Assembly: GCA_937776645.1 (NCBI GenBank)
Contig: CALMRI010000018.1
Span: forward strand, 1 to 59,297
Source: an uncultured Alphaproteobacteria bacterium
GTDB taxonomy: Bacteria; Pseudomonadota; Alphaproteobacteria; Thalassobaculales; Thalassobaculaceae
Length of the DNA: 59,297 nt
Reading direction: 5' to 3'
The notes beneath the pieces were generated by a model. That model did no database searches and had not been told where the DNA came from. It saw nothing but the letters and a program-made list of their open reading frames with translations. The position numbers were made by a program, and so were the translations under genes. Shown in pieces: positions 32,954-41,828 of the stretch (the stretch's first letter is position 1; every line of letters starts with the position of its first letter).

Positions 32954-35221
32954 ATGTCTCTGGATCATGATTCCGTCTCTCCAAACCGTGATTTTAAGGT
33001 CGTCGGCAGCCGCCCGGTCCGCCCCGATGGGGTCGATAAGGTGACCGGGCGGGCAAAATATGGCGCTGATCTCAGCGCACCTGACATGCTGATCGCTAAG
33101 ATTCTGCGCAGTCCGCATGCCCATGCCCGCATCAAAAGTATCGACACATCCAAGGCGGTGGCTTTACCTGGGGTGAAGGGGGTGGTCACCGCGGCGGATT
33201 TCGGGAGCGTGCGCCGGAGCCTGCGGGCGGTGCTGGAAAACTGCATGGCCCAGAGCAAGGCGTTGTATGAGGGGCATGCCGTGGCGGCGATCGCAGCGGT
33301 GAATGGCGAGATCGCGGATGCGGCGCTAGAACTGATTAGGGTTGATTACGAGGTCCTGGCGCATGTGACCGATGTCGAGGCGGCGATGGCTGAAGACGCA
33401 CCGCTGCTGCACGAGGATATGATCACCCAGGGCATCGACCCGGCGCCGATCAAGCCGTCCAATATCGCCCAATTTCTGGAGATTGGTCACGGTGACGTGG
33501 CCAAGGGTTTCGCGGCAGCCGACGCGGTTATCGAACGCTCGTTCAAGACCGAGGCGACGCATCAGGGCTATATCGAACCGCAAGCCTGTCTCGCCAGTGT
33601 CGCCCAGGATGGCATGGCCGAGCTTTGGTGCTGCACCCAGGGGCATTTCGTGGTGCGCGATACCTGCGCCCAGCTCTGTGACATCGATGCCTCGCGGCTC
33701 AGGGTCACGGCCTCGGAAATCGGTGGCGGTTTTGGCGGCAAGACTACGGTATTCATCGAGCCGCTGGCGCTGATGCTATCAAAAAAATCTGGCCGACCGG
33801 TGAAAATTGTGATGAGCCGGGACGAGGTGTTCAAGGCGACGGGCCCGACCTCCAGTACGATGATGAAAGTGCGGATCGGTGCTACCAAGGACGGCCGGAT
33901 CACCGCCGGCGCGGCGGAACTTTGCTATCAGGGCGGTGCGTTCCCCGGCGCGCCGGTCGAGTTCGGCGCGATGTCGGCCTTCGCATGCTATGACCTGGAG
34001 AACCTGCATGTCTCCGGTTACGACGTGGTGGTCAACCGACCGAGACAGGCGGCCTATCGGGCGCCTGGAGCACCGATGTCGACCTTCGCGGTAGAAAGCG
34101 TCGTCGATGAAATGGCGGCGAGGTTGGGCCTTGATCCGGTGAATTTTCGGCTGAAGAACGCCTCCAGTTCCGGTAGCAAGTCGGCCTATGGTCCGAAATT
34201 CGGGATCATCGGGCTGGCCGAGACCTTGCGTGCCGCCAAGGCGCATCCGCATTACACCGCGCCGCTGAAGCTAGGCCAAGGCAGGGGAATTGCTTGCGGG
34301 TTCTGGTTCAACTTTGGCGGGCAGACCAGTGTATCGATGAACCTGCAAATGGACGGCACGGTTAACCTCTCGCTTGGCACGCCGGATATCGGCGGCTCGC
34401 GGGCCTCGATGTGCCTGATGGCGGCCGAGGAATTGGGCATTGCCTATGACAAGGTCAGGGCGATCATCGCCGACACCGCTTCGCTCGGTTATAACGACAC
34501 CTCCGAGGGTAGCCGGGTGACGTTTTCCGCCGGGATGGCGACGATAGCGGCAGCGCGGGACGCTGTTGCCAAGCTGTGCCAACGGGCGGCGTTGATCTGG
34601 GATATCCCGGTTGATGCTGTAGTCTGGGAGAACGGTGAAGCAAAGCCTTCCGGTGCCAACGCCGGCGAATTTGATCCGCTGTCGCTGGCCGACATCGCGG
34701 CCAAGGCCGGCAATACCGGCGGACCAATCGCCGGGCATTCGGAAATCAACGCCGACGGCGCCGGGGTCAGCTTTGCCACTCATATGGTCGATTCCGAGGT
34801 TGATCAGGAAACCGGCCAGGTAAAGATCCTGCGCTACACCGTGGTCCAGGACGCCGGCAAGGCGATCCATCCCTCTTATGTCGAGGGGCAGTTCCAGGGT
34901 GGCGCAGCGCAGGGCATTGGCTGGGCGCTGAACGAGGAATATATCTACGGCGCCGATGGCCGGATGCAGAACGCCGGCTTTCTCGACTACCGGCTTCCGG
35001 TGGCCTCGGATCTGCCGATGATCGACACGGTAATTATCGAGGTCGCCAATCCCGGTCATCCCTACGGGGTACGCGGTGTTGGTGAAACCTCGATCGTGCC
35101 GCCATTGGCCGCGGTCGCCAACTCGGTGTCGGCGGCGGCGGGTGTCCGTCTGACCCATCTGCCGATGTCGCCACCTCGGGTGCTACAGGCCATCGACGCG
35201 GCGAAGCTGGCGGCAAAGTAG
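32954..35221 (+). CDS. Molybdenum hydroxylase large subunit without partner subunits
   Basis: This 755-residue protein starts at ATG 32954 (MSLDHDSVSPNRDFKVVGSR) after AAGGG. It shows the xanthine dehydrogenase large-subunit order: PDGVDKVTGRAKYGADL hammerhead, the cofactor loop ASEIGGGFGGKTTVFIEPLA (about 255-275), TPDIGGSRASMCLMAAEELG, and the catalytic glutamate in GVRGVGETSIVPPLAAVANS near residue 700. It resembles 4-hydroxybenzoyl-CoA reductase alpha/CoxL-type proteins. No FAD or [2Fe-2S] subunit gene is near; the ones at 19,473-20,787 belong to another operon 12 kb away. It may share those subunits or have partners elsewhere. A MoaD-like gene follows. Confidence 0.93.
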   Translation: MSLDHDSVSPNRDFKVVGSRPVRPDGVDKVTGRAKYGADLSAPDMLIAKILRSPHAHARIKSIDTSKAVALPGVKGVVTAADFGSVRRSLRAVLENCMAQSKALYEGHAVAAIAAVNGEIADAALELIRVDYEVLAHVTDVEAAMAEDAPLLHEDMITQGIDPAPIKPSNIAQFLEIGHGDVAKGFAAADAVIERSFKTEATHQGYIEPQACLASVAQDGMAELWCCTQGHFVVRDTCAQLCDIDASRLRVTASEIGGGFGGKTTVFIEPLALMLSKKSGRPVKIVMSRDEVFKATGPTSSTMMKVRIGATKDGRITAGAAELCYQGGAFPGAPVEFGAMSAFACYDLENLHVSGYDVVVNRPRQAAYRAPGAPMSTFAVESVVDEMAARLGLDPVNFRLKNASSSGSKSAYGPKFGIIGLAETLRAAKAHPHYTAPLKLGQGRGIACGFWFNFGGQTSVSMNLQMDGTVNLSLGTPDIGGSRASMCLMAAEELGIAYDKVRAIIADTASLGYNDTSEGSRVTFSAGMATIAAARDAVAKLCQRAALIWDIPVDAVVWENGEAKPSGANAGEFDPLSLADIAAKAGNTGGPIAGHSEINADGAGVSFATHMVDSEVDQETGQVKILRYTVVQDAGKAIHPSYVEGQFQGGAAQGIGWALNEEYIYGADGRMQNAGFLDYRLPVASDLPMIDTVIIEVANPGHPYGVRGVGETSIVPPLAAVANSVSAAAGVRLTHLPMSPPRVLQAIDAAKLAAK

Positions 35222-35274
35222 GCAGTCGAGTAAGCAGTCGCGTAGGCTGGTTACGGAACAGGGCGGGCATCGGC

Positions 35275-35520
35275 GTGCTTCATGTCACACTCTCCGGGTC
35301 CTTGAAGAGCGCCGCTGGCGGACGCCAGACGGTGGAGATTGAGGCCGGCACCATCCGTCAGCTTCTAATCGCCTTGGAGCGCGAAGTGCCGAGCCTGAGC
35401 GAGCATCTTGAACAGGGTGTCGCGGTGTCGATCGACGGTGAGATTTTTCGCGACACCTGGTCCCAGGAGATCCGGCCAGGAGCCGAGGTATTCGTCCTAC
35501 CTCGGCTGGCCGGTGGCTGA
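35275..35520 (+). CDS. MoaD/ThiS-family beta-grasp protein
   Basis: This 81-residue protein starts at GTG 35275 (MLHVTLSGSLKSAAGGRQTV) and ends EVFVLPRLAGG. The terminal Gly-Gly is the adenylated, thiocarboxylated end of sulfur-carrier proteins such as MoaD, which donates sulfur to molybdopterin. The beta-grasp pattern is visible: an amphipathic strand at the start, a helix IRQLLIALEREVPSLSEHL, and VSIDGEIFRDTWSQEIRPGA before the final strand. It follows the large hydroxylase subunit by 53 bases, so a role in the maturation or sulfuration of the molybdenum cofactor, or as a small subunit, is attractive. It could also be a sulfur carrier for another pathway. The GTG start is weakly supported. 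Confidence 0.75.
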   Translation: MLHVTLSGSLKSAAGGRQTVEIEAGTIRQLLIALEREVPSLSEHLEQGVAVSIDGEIFRDTWSQEIRPGAEVFVLPRLAGG

Positions 35521-35539
35521 GCCGCTTCACGCCTAAGGT

Positions 35540-37057
35540 TCACGTCCCGCAGAAAGTTTGCGTCACCGCCTGATCGGCTGTTGCCGGTAGCATAAGTTCC
35601 TCATGCCCGGGATGGTCCTCAAAGGGCGTGACTAGAACGCTCAACAGGTCTTCCATCGGTTGGAAATCCTCGGCTTGGGTGGCAAAATCGATGGCGCGCT
35701 GGACTTGATGGTTACGGGGGATGAAAGCTGGATTAACCGCCCGCATCGCCCGACGCCGCTGAATGGCATCGGTGCCATCCATGGTTATCCGGGGACGCCA
35801 CTGGCCCTCCCACTCGTCGAACACGGCGGGATCCTCGAACAGGGTCCGCAGCATTGCCTTGGCGGCATGATCACCGGCTGGGGCATCGCAGAGGCGGCGG
35901 AAGGTCAGGGTAAAGTCGGCCTTCTGCTGGGCCATGCGGTTGAGCAAATCCATGGCGAGGTCGAAATCCCCCTTCGCCCCGCCTGGCAGGCCGATCTTGG
36001 CGCAGAGCCCGACGTGGAAGGCCGCCTCGAAACGCGGCCAATAAACTTCCAGCGCCTGCTTGGCCGAGGCCAGCGCCGTCTCGTCGTCCGCGTCGAGCAG
36101 CGGCAGCAGGGTTTCGGCGAAACGAGTGATGTTCCAAAGCCCGATCGAGGCCTGCTGGTCATAGCCATAGCGGCCGGATTGATCGATCGAGCTGAACACG
36201 GTTTGCGGGTGGAACGCATCCATGAAGGCGCAGGGACCATAATCGATGGTCTCGCCGGAGATTGCGGTGTTGTCGGTGTTCATCACCCCATGAATAAAGC
36301 CGACCAGCATCCAGGAGGCGACCAGCTCGGCGGTATTCCCGGCCACGGCCTCAAGCAGCGCCCGATAGGGCTGCGCGGCGTCGCGGGCCTCGGGATAGTG
36401 CCGGTCGATGACATAATTCGCCAAGCGGCGGATCGCCTCGGCATCGCGTTGTCCGTGAAAGTATTGAAAAGTACCTACGCGGATGTGGCTGGAGGCAACA
36501 CGGGTTAGCACCGCTCCCGGCTCGGGGCCCTCGCGCATGACCATCTCGCCGGTCATCGTCATCGCCAGGGCTCGGGTCGTGCGGATACCGAGACCGGCCA
36601 TGGCTTCGCTGACGATATACTCGCGCATCACCGGACCGAGCACGGCGCGGCCGTCGCCCATCCGGGAATACGGCGTCGGGCCTGCCCCCTTGAGCTGAAT
36701 ATCCCGCCGGATTTGGTCTGGGCCGACGATCTCACCGAGCAGGATGGCGCGTCCGTCGCCCAATCTTGGAACCCAATTGCCGAACTGATGGGCGGCATAG
36801 ACCATGGCCAGCGGTTCGGCGGTCTGCGGCACCAGGTTGCCGGCTAGGATCTCGGCGGATTTCGGTCCGCTGAGAATCTCCGGGTCGATGCCGATAGCCT
36901 TGGCGAGCCGTTGGTTCACCTTGATCAACCGGGGCGTCGCGACCGGGGTCGGGTCCAGCCGGGTGAAAAAACTTTTGGGGAGCCGTGCATAGCTGTTGTC
37001 GAAGGGAAGGCTATCCCAATCGGCGCCGCTGGAAGACTCTGGGGTGATTGCATCCAC
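35540..37057 (-). CDS. selO: Protein adenylyltransferase SelO (YdiU family)
   Basis: This is about 505 residues from GTG 37057, placed after GAGGAACC; the open frame extends upstream, but that part is antisense to the neighbouring gene and has no homology. Typical segments are FDNSYARLPKSFFTRLDPTP, GAGPTPYSRMGDGRAVLGPV followed by MREYIVSEAM, and SSHIRVGTFQYF. MNTDNTAISGETIDYGPCAF is the inverted-kinase active-site region, with the N-x-D-N and D-Y-G-P motifs. SelO transfers AMP to Ser/Thr/Tyr of target proteins in redox stress. The conserved C-terminal selenocysteine/cysteine corresponds to the Cys three residues from the end (QTFCGT). It is convergent with the MoaD-like gene. Confidence 0.92.
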   Translation of the reverse strand: MDAITPESSSGADWDSLPFDNSYARLPKSFFTRLDPTPVATPRLIKVNQRLAKAIGIDPEILSGPKSAEILAGNLVPQTAEPLAMVYAAHQFGNWVPRLGDGRAILLGEIVGPDQIRRDIQLKGAGPTPYSRMGDGRAVLGPVMREYIVSEAMAGLGIRTTRALAMTMTGEMVMREGPEPGAVLTRVASSHIRVGTFQYFHGQRDAEAIRRLANYVIDRHYPEARDAAQPYRALLEAVAGNTAELVASWMLVGFIHGVMNTDNTAISGETIDYGPCAFMDAFHPQTVFSSIDQSGRYGYDQQASIGLWNITRFAETLLPLLDADDETALASAKQALEVYWPRFEAAFHVGLCAKIGLPGGAKGDFDLAMDLLNRMAQQKADFTLTFRRLCDAPAGDHAAKAMLRTLFEDPAVFDEWEGQWRPRITMDGTDAIQRRRAMRAVNPAFIPRNHQVQRAIDFATQAEDFQPMEDLLSVLVTPFEDHPGHEELMLPATADQAVTQTFCGT

Positions 37058-37167
37058 GGTGGTTGGTTCCTCACATTCTAGCTTCGGTGAATTATACCGC
37101 GACTTTGGCCCGGTTTCCCGGTTTAATTGGAGGCCGTGTTGGGTGACGAGCGAGGAGCACCATCGCC

Positions 37168-37783
37168 ATGACGGTCTTTTGAGTTCCATTTCGATTTTGC
37201 CAGCCCGAATACCTATATGACCCACCGGCTTTTGCCTGGGATTGAGGCCCGCACCGGCGTGACCTGTGTCTATGTGCCGGTGCTTTTGGGCGGGGTATTC
37301 AAGCTTACCGGCAATCTCTCGCCGATGGAGCAGTTCGGCGAAATTAAGAACAAGCCGGAATATCTTCGCGTCGAGATGGAGCGGTTTATCGCCAAGCATG
37401 GGTTCGCGAAGTACAAACGCAATCCGCATTTCCCGATTAGCACCGTGCAGGTCATGCGCGGTGCGATCGTCGCCCAGGAGGAGGGGTATTTCGCCGACTA
37501 CATAGAGGCCGTCTACGCCGCCATGTGGGAAAACGAACTGAAGATGGATGATCCCGAAATCATTGCCGGCGCCCTGAACGCGGTGGGGCTCGACGGCGCT
37601 CATATTTTGGGCCGGGTTTCCGAGCAACCGGTCAAGGACAAGCTCTTGCAGGCTACCCAGGCTAGCGTCGATCGCGGCAGTTTCGGCAGCCCGACTCTAT
37701 TCGTCGGCGATCAGATGTTCTTCGGCAAGGACCGCCTCCTGGATGTGGAGGAAGAGTTGGTCAGGAAGCTCGCGAACCGCTAA
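37168..37783 (+). pseudogene. DsbA-fold 2-hydroxychromene-2-carboxylate isomerase-type protein, frameshifted near the start
   Basis: The ATG at 37168 follows GAGGAG and gives MTVF, then a stop. If one T is removed from the TTTT run at 37177-37180, reading continues EFHFDFASPNTYMTHRLLPG, the classical N-terminus with the glutathione-facing serine. The remaining frame (from ATG 37217, MTHRLLPGIEARTGVTCVYV) is open to 37,783 and carries the helical insert and the C-terminal GSFGSPTLFVGDQMFFGKDR. Family members are glutathione-dependent isomerases of aromatic degradation. A protein starting at 37217 would lack the active-site strand. It is therefore either a very recent pseudogene or a homopolymer error in the sequence. 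Confidence 0.75.
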
Positions 37784-37794
37784 GCGTCGCGAGA

Positions 37795-38781
37795 CTATCC
37801 GCCGACGACCTCGCGCAACCGCGCCAGCACCGCATCGGTCACCTCGATGCTGTCTGCTGCGAGCCGCTCGCGCCGGACCCGGGCGGAACGATCGAAGGGC
37901 ATGCGGACCGGCTCTCCGCCGGCCACCGGGCGGGCGCTCCGGACCGACTCTGCATAGTCTGTGACCTTCTGGCGATACTCCTGCTCCGGCATCATCAGGT
38001 CCGGCTTCATGGTGACCATGAGATAGCCGAAATTCGCCAGATCAGGCACCTCGACCGGTGACCCGGCGAAGATGCCGAGCAATTGAACGGCCATGCCCAA
38101 CCCGGCGCCCTTATGGCCGCCCCAGGGCGTGAAGGCTCCGGCCAGAGCGGCGTCGGGATCGGTGGTTGGAGCGCCTTGCAGGTCGAAAGCCCGTCCTTCG
38201 GGGATCTGCTCGCCAAGCCGGCGCGCCAGCATAACCTCGGCATGCATGATCGATGAGGTGCCGATATCCCAAATAATCGGGTCGGCGGTGCTGGGAAACC
38301 CATAGCACACCGGATTGGTCCCGAACCTTCCGTCAACCGAGCCATGCGGCGCCACCCAGGGCGTGGCGTTGGAGATGATCATCGTCAGCAAGCCCTCGGC
38401 CGCCGCCATTTCTGCATAGTAGGACAGCATGCCGGTGTACCAGTTACCATCCGCGCCAATCACCGAGATACCGCTGATCTTGGCCTTGGCGATGGCCATT
38501 TCGGTGGCTCGATAGGCCACGACATAGCCGATGTTGTCATTACCAGCCAGTCGCGCCGAAACCGGTGTTTCGTGCAGGGTTTCAACCGGTTTTCTGGCTT
38601 TTCCAGTCCGCCCTATCCGCTCAGAGATACTCACCGCACGGGGCAGGCCGCCATAGGTCAGGCCCCGCAACTCGCAGTCGATGATGTGGTCGGCGATGAT
38701 CCAGGAATCATCCTTGTCGTGGCCCAGGGCCTTCATGACATCCTCGACCAAGGATCGGGCGTCGGCGACGGTGAGTTGCAT
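37795..38781 (-). CDS. Malate/L-lactate dehydrogenase family oxidoreductase (Ldh_2)
   Basis: This 328-residue protein starts at 38781 (MQLTVADARSLVEDVMKALG) behind GGGAGACC. It belongs to the NAD(P)H-binding family without a classical Rossmann fold (YlbC, 2,3-diketogulonate reductase, sulfolactate dehydrogenase). Landmarks are HIIDCELRGLTYGGLPRAVS (about residues 29-48), NDNIGYVVAYRATEMAIAKA (about 79-98), FGTNPVCYGFPS and WGGHKGAGLGMAVQLL (about 222-237). It oxidises a 2-hydroxy acid or reduces the oxo acid in the cytoplasm. It stands alone between a convergent gene and a divergent SDR. The substrate is unknown. Confidence 0.92.
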   Translation of the reverse strand: MQLTVADARSLVEDVMKALGHDKDDSWIIADHIIDCELRGLTYGGLPRAVSISERIGRTGKARKPVETLHETPVSARLAGNDNIGYVVAYRATEMAIAKAKISGISVIGADGNWYTGMLSYYAEMAAAEGLLTMIISNATPWVAPHGSVDGRFGTNPVCYGFPSTADPIIWDIGTSSIMHAEVMLARRLGEQIPEGRAFDLQGAPTTDPDAALAGAFTPWGGHKGAGLGMAVQLLGIFAGSPVEVPDLANFGYLMVTMKPDLMMPEQEYRQKVTDYAESVRSARPVAGGEPVRMPFDRSARVRRERLAADSIEVTDAVLARLREVVGG

Positions 38782-38931
38782 GGTGGTCTCCCGTGACGGC
38801 TGGTGTGGATCGGCTCCGGCGCCAAGCATGGTTGGGATCACACTGAGCGCCAGTCGTAAGCAAGGTTGAGGGCCATTGGGCCGGAGGGCAAGATGCTAGA
38901 GGCAATTTCGACGGGATCGGAGGCAAGGATC

Positions 38932-39732
38932 ATGAGGCTGAAAGATAAGGTGGCGCTGGTCGTCGGCGCGGGACAGGCAGCGGGTGATACCATCGGCAAT
39001 GGCCGGGCAACATCGATCCTTTTCGCCCGCGAAGGCGCCAAGGTGATCGCCGTCGATCGTGACCTGGCCTCGGCCGAAGAAACCGCCGAGATGATCCGCG
39101 CCGAAGGTGGCGATTGCACCGCTGTGCGGGGGGACGTGACCAGCAACGAGGATTGCGCTGGTTTTGTCCAGGCCTGCATGGACAGCCACGGCCGCATCGA
39201 CATCCTGCAATACAACGTCGGTATTACCGGTGAGGGCAAGGATAGTGACCCGATGGTGCTGCCGGAGGAGGTCTGGGACCGGGTCATGGACGTGAATCTG
39301 AAGGGGCTCTACCGGACCTCGCGTCTGGTGGTGCCAATCATGCGCGAGCAACGCGCCGGGGTGATCATCGGCATCTCGTCGATCTTCTCGATCTGCAGTG
39401 TCGACCGGGTTATCTACAAAACCTCGAAGGCCGGTATGAACGCGTTCTGTCACATGCTGGCCAGCACCAATTGGGATTACGGCATCCGCTGCAACGTCAT
39501 TATGCCCGGCCTGATGGATACGCCGATAGCCATCGGCTACCGCACGATCGTCGACGGTGTTTCGGCTGACGCGGTCCGGGCCGACCGAGACGCCAAGGTG
39601 CCGCTGAATCGCAAGATGGGTACGGGCTGGGATACCGCTCAAGCGGCGCTGTTCCTTGCCTCGGACGACGCTCGGTTCATCACTGGAGTGAACCTGCCGG
39701 TCGATGGCGGCATGACGGCGCGGATAGGGTAG
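38932..39732 (+). CDS. Short-chain dehydrogenase/reductase
   Basis: This 266-residue SDR starts at 38932 (MRLKDKVALVVGAGQAAGDT), after GGAGGCAAGG. The cofactor loop is slightly longer than usual (VGAGQAAGDTIGNGRATSIL), a feature of a subset of SDRs. The catalytic set is complete: S149/S150, Y162 and K166 (VIYKTSKAG). NVG at 95-97 replaces NAG. The end INPVDGG-type segment reads VNLPVDGGMTARIG. It likely oxidises a secondary alcohol in a CoA or free-acid intermediate. It is divergent from the Ldh-type gene by 150 bases. Confidence 0.93.
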   Translation: MRLKDKVALVVGAGQAAGDTIGNGRATSILFAREGAKVIAVDRDLASAEETAEMIRAEGGDCTAVRGDVTSNEDCAGFVQACMDSHGRIDILQYNVGITGEGKDSDPMVLPEEVWDRVMDVNLKGLYRTSRLVVPIMREQRAGVIIGISSIFSICSVDRVIYKTSKAGMNAFCHMLASTNWDYGIRCNVIMPGLMDTPIAIGYRTIVDGVSADAVRADRDAKVPLNRKMGTGWDTAQAALFLASDDARFITGVNLPVDGGMTARIG

Positions 39733-39841
39733 CGGGACCGTTCCCGATTGAGGTCCGATCAAGTGACATGGGTAATACGCCCCGTGCCGAACGCGCTTTT
39801 AACCGTCGTGGCAAATGGGCGACCGCTAACATTTTGACGAG

Positions 39842-40729
39842 CTAACTCTTTTCTGCCTGCGCGGTAAATATAGAGCCGTAGCCGATTTCGTCCCAGTTCG
39901 GCGGCACCGGGCAGGGACGGGGATCGACATGGGCGAATCGAGGTGGGGCACCGCGAACCAACTCGCCGGTCTTGCTGGTTGGCGAGGGCGGTGGCATCCA
40001 GCCGAAGGCGTCGGCCGAACTATAAACATAAAGCGCCATTGGTCGGACCTGGCTGGAGCTGTTGGCCCGTGAGCCGTGGATCGTGCGGCAGTTAATCGCC
40101 ACCAGGGTTCCGGAATTGCCAAGCGCCTCGGTGCCACGGGCTAGATCAATGCCTTCTAGATCGGCGTCCGAGATCGAGCCGGTCCAGGTACCGTTCGCGT
40201 CGGTGTGAAAATACAACGGGCCGTCGTGGCTGCCGGGGATGCAGACCAGCGGGCCATGCGCCGGCGTTACCTCGCCCAGATAGACGCCCAAGGTGACCGG
40301 ACTGTAATTGGTGTGCGGCCAGGCCAAGGTGTCCTGATGCCATTTGACGATCTCGCCGGAGCCCGGCCGTTTGTAGTTCAGCTTCGAGCTGTGGAATTTT
40401 ACATCTGGGCCAACCAGGTCGGCGGCGACATCGGCAAGCGGCGACTCTGTCGCGAATTCCCAGAAAAACGGGTCGCGGTCGACCAAGGCTTTGAGCCGGC
40501 GTACATGCGGCTGCTCTGGTGAATGGGCTGGGCCGATATCATAGGCCGCATTCGAGGCGGTGATAGTCCGGCTTGCATCCAGCAGCGCATTGGAGGTTTG
40601 ACGAAGCCGGTCCATCCACTCGGTTGGGATCACGCCCTCCATGGTGACGAAGCCGACATCAAAATAGGCTTGCCGCTGAGCGGTTGTGAGGATGCGTGAG
40701 GGGTGGGAGAGGATGTCTTGGGGGGTCAT
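39842..40729 (-). CDS. Phytanoyl-CoA dioxygenase (PhyH) family protein
   Basis: This 295-residue protein starts at 40729 (MTPQDILSHPSRILTTAQRQ). The iron(II)/2-oxoglutarate enzyme signature is present: H131-x-D133 in VKWHQDTLAWPHT, distal H218 in INCRTIHGSRANSS, and an arginine in SQVRPMALYVY for 2-oxoglutarate binding. The surrounding sequence (GVYLGEVTPAHGPLVCIPGS) is typical of PhyH. Family members hydroxylate fatty acyl-CoA, ectoine or other small molecules. It is divergent from a second PhyH-like gene across 228 bases. The two share only the general motif pattern, so they are not recent duplicates. Confidence 0.93.
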   Translation of the reverse strand: MTPQDILSHPSRILTTAQRQAYFDVGFVTMEGVIPTEWMDRLRQTSNALLDASRTITASNAAYDIGPAHSPEQPHVRRLKALVDRDPFFWEFATESPLADVAADLVGPDVKFHSSKLNYKRPGSGEIVKWHQDTLAWPHTNYSPVTLGVYLGEVTPAHGPLVCIPGSHDGPLYFHTDANGTWTGSISDADLEGIDLARGTEALGNSGTLVAINCRTIHGSRANSSSQVRPMALYVYSSADAFGWMPPPSPTSKTGELVRGAPPRFAHVDPRPCPVPPNWDEIGYGSIFTAQAEKS

Positions 40730-40957
40730 GACGGCCTGCCTCGGCGGGTTAGGTTTGTACCGGGATGGTGACTGGAAAAGCATCGCAGGTTTGTTGAAGC
40801 CGTGCCATGCACTCTTGGGCACGGCACGTCGCACGCTGGCGCTCACCATATCAGCCCACTGATTGCACCGAACGGCGGTTTCGCACACCATTGCCTTTAG
40901 TGACAGGAATACCCTTGGGACGTGTCGCGTTCGGGGGCAGCATGGGAGAGCGGACCG

Positions 40958-41809
40958 GTGCAAAAATTGACAGAACAGCAACGCATTGATTGGGCGGTCA
41001 ATGGCTACATTGTCTTGGAAGGCGCTCTCTCGCCCGAGGAGGTCGCGTTGTTTTCCGATGAGATCGATGGCATGCGCGCCCGTCCAGGCTGGGAGCCAAT
41101 GGCGGGAATGCTACCGCGCGGCCATTACGGCTGGGTCGAGAAATGTCCCGATCAGAATCCTGAGTCGTTCATGGATCGTCGCGACATCCTTCCCTATAAT
41201 CAGGCTTTCATCGATCTGATTGATCGCCCAAATGTCTTCGAGCTGATTGTCGACATCATGGGCCCAAACATTATTTTTAGTATGTCACAAGCGATTGTGC
41301 GGGGCTCCGGCGACGGGTTCCCCGGTTACACCCACACCGATGGCGGTGAGGGGCAGCGGGAAATCCGGGTGACCGAGACCAGTCGGCCGATCGCGGTCAA
41401 GGCGATGTATCTGCTTTCCGATGTGAACGGCCCCGACAGCGGCAATTTCACCGTGTTCCCTGGCAGTCATATGCGACCGCTCCAGTTCAATCAGGACCCG
41501 CCGGTTGGGCCGGGCACACCGGGCGCCGTGCAATTGAACGGTAAGGCCGGGGATTGCTATATCTTCTCGCACGCGCTCTGGCATGGCCCAGCCCAGAATC
41601 TGTCCGGGCATGGACGCAAGACTTTGCTGTACAATTATTGTCAGATGTTCATGCGGTGCTACGATTTCGATTCCACACCGGATGTCGCTCAGCGCGCCAC
41701 GCCGCGCCAACGGCGTTTGCTGGGAGATTTAGGCTATGACTTCCGGCCGGGTTCGTATTTCTATGTGCCGGACGATCAGTCAGAGATCATCCTTGGGCAT
41801 GGGGCCTAG
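40958..41809 (+). CDS. Phytanoyl-CoA dioxygenase (PhyH) family protein
   Basis: This is 283 residues from GTG 40958 (MQKLTEQQRIDWAVNGYIVL), which has GGGAG upstream; GTG 40922 is a longer alternative. The iron ligands are H126-x-D128 (GYTHTDGGEGQ) and H209 (HALWHGPAQNL), with an arginine in GHGRKTLLYNY for 2-oxoglutarate. PDSGNFTVFPGSHMRPLQFN is the conserved segment before the distal ligand. It would hydroxylate a small organic molecule using oxygen and 2-oxoglutarate. It is divergent from the other PhyH gene, and the YceI relic lies downstream on the opposite strand. Confidence 0.92.
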   Translation: MQKLTEQQRIDWAVNGYIVLEGALSPEEVALFSDEIDGMRARPGWEPMAGMLPRGHYGWVEKCPDQNPESFMDRRDILPYNQAFIDLIDRPNVFELIVDIMGPNIIFSMSQAIVRGSGDGFPGYTHTDGGEGQREIRVTETSRPIAVKAMYLLSDVNGPDSGNFTVFPGSHMRPLQFNQDPPVGPGTPGAVQLNGKAGDCYIFSHALWHGPAQNLSGHGRKTLLYNYCQMFMRCYDFDSTPDVAQRATPRQRRLLGDLGYDFRPGSYFYVPDDQSEIILGHGA

Positions 41810-41828
41810 ATCCCGCGTGCAGCCTCCA

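Noticed and set aside
34271..35158. 295-residue minus-strand frame inside the second hydroxylase gene
   Set aside because: Antisense shadow of the large subunit, with no domain.
37058..37627. N-terminal extension of SelO by 190 residues
   Set aside because: The added part is antisense to the isomerase-type gene, lies outside the SelO family and precedes the conserved start region; GTG 37057 with GAGGAACC fits.
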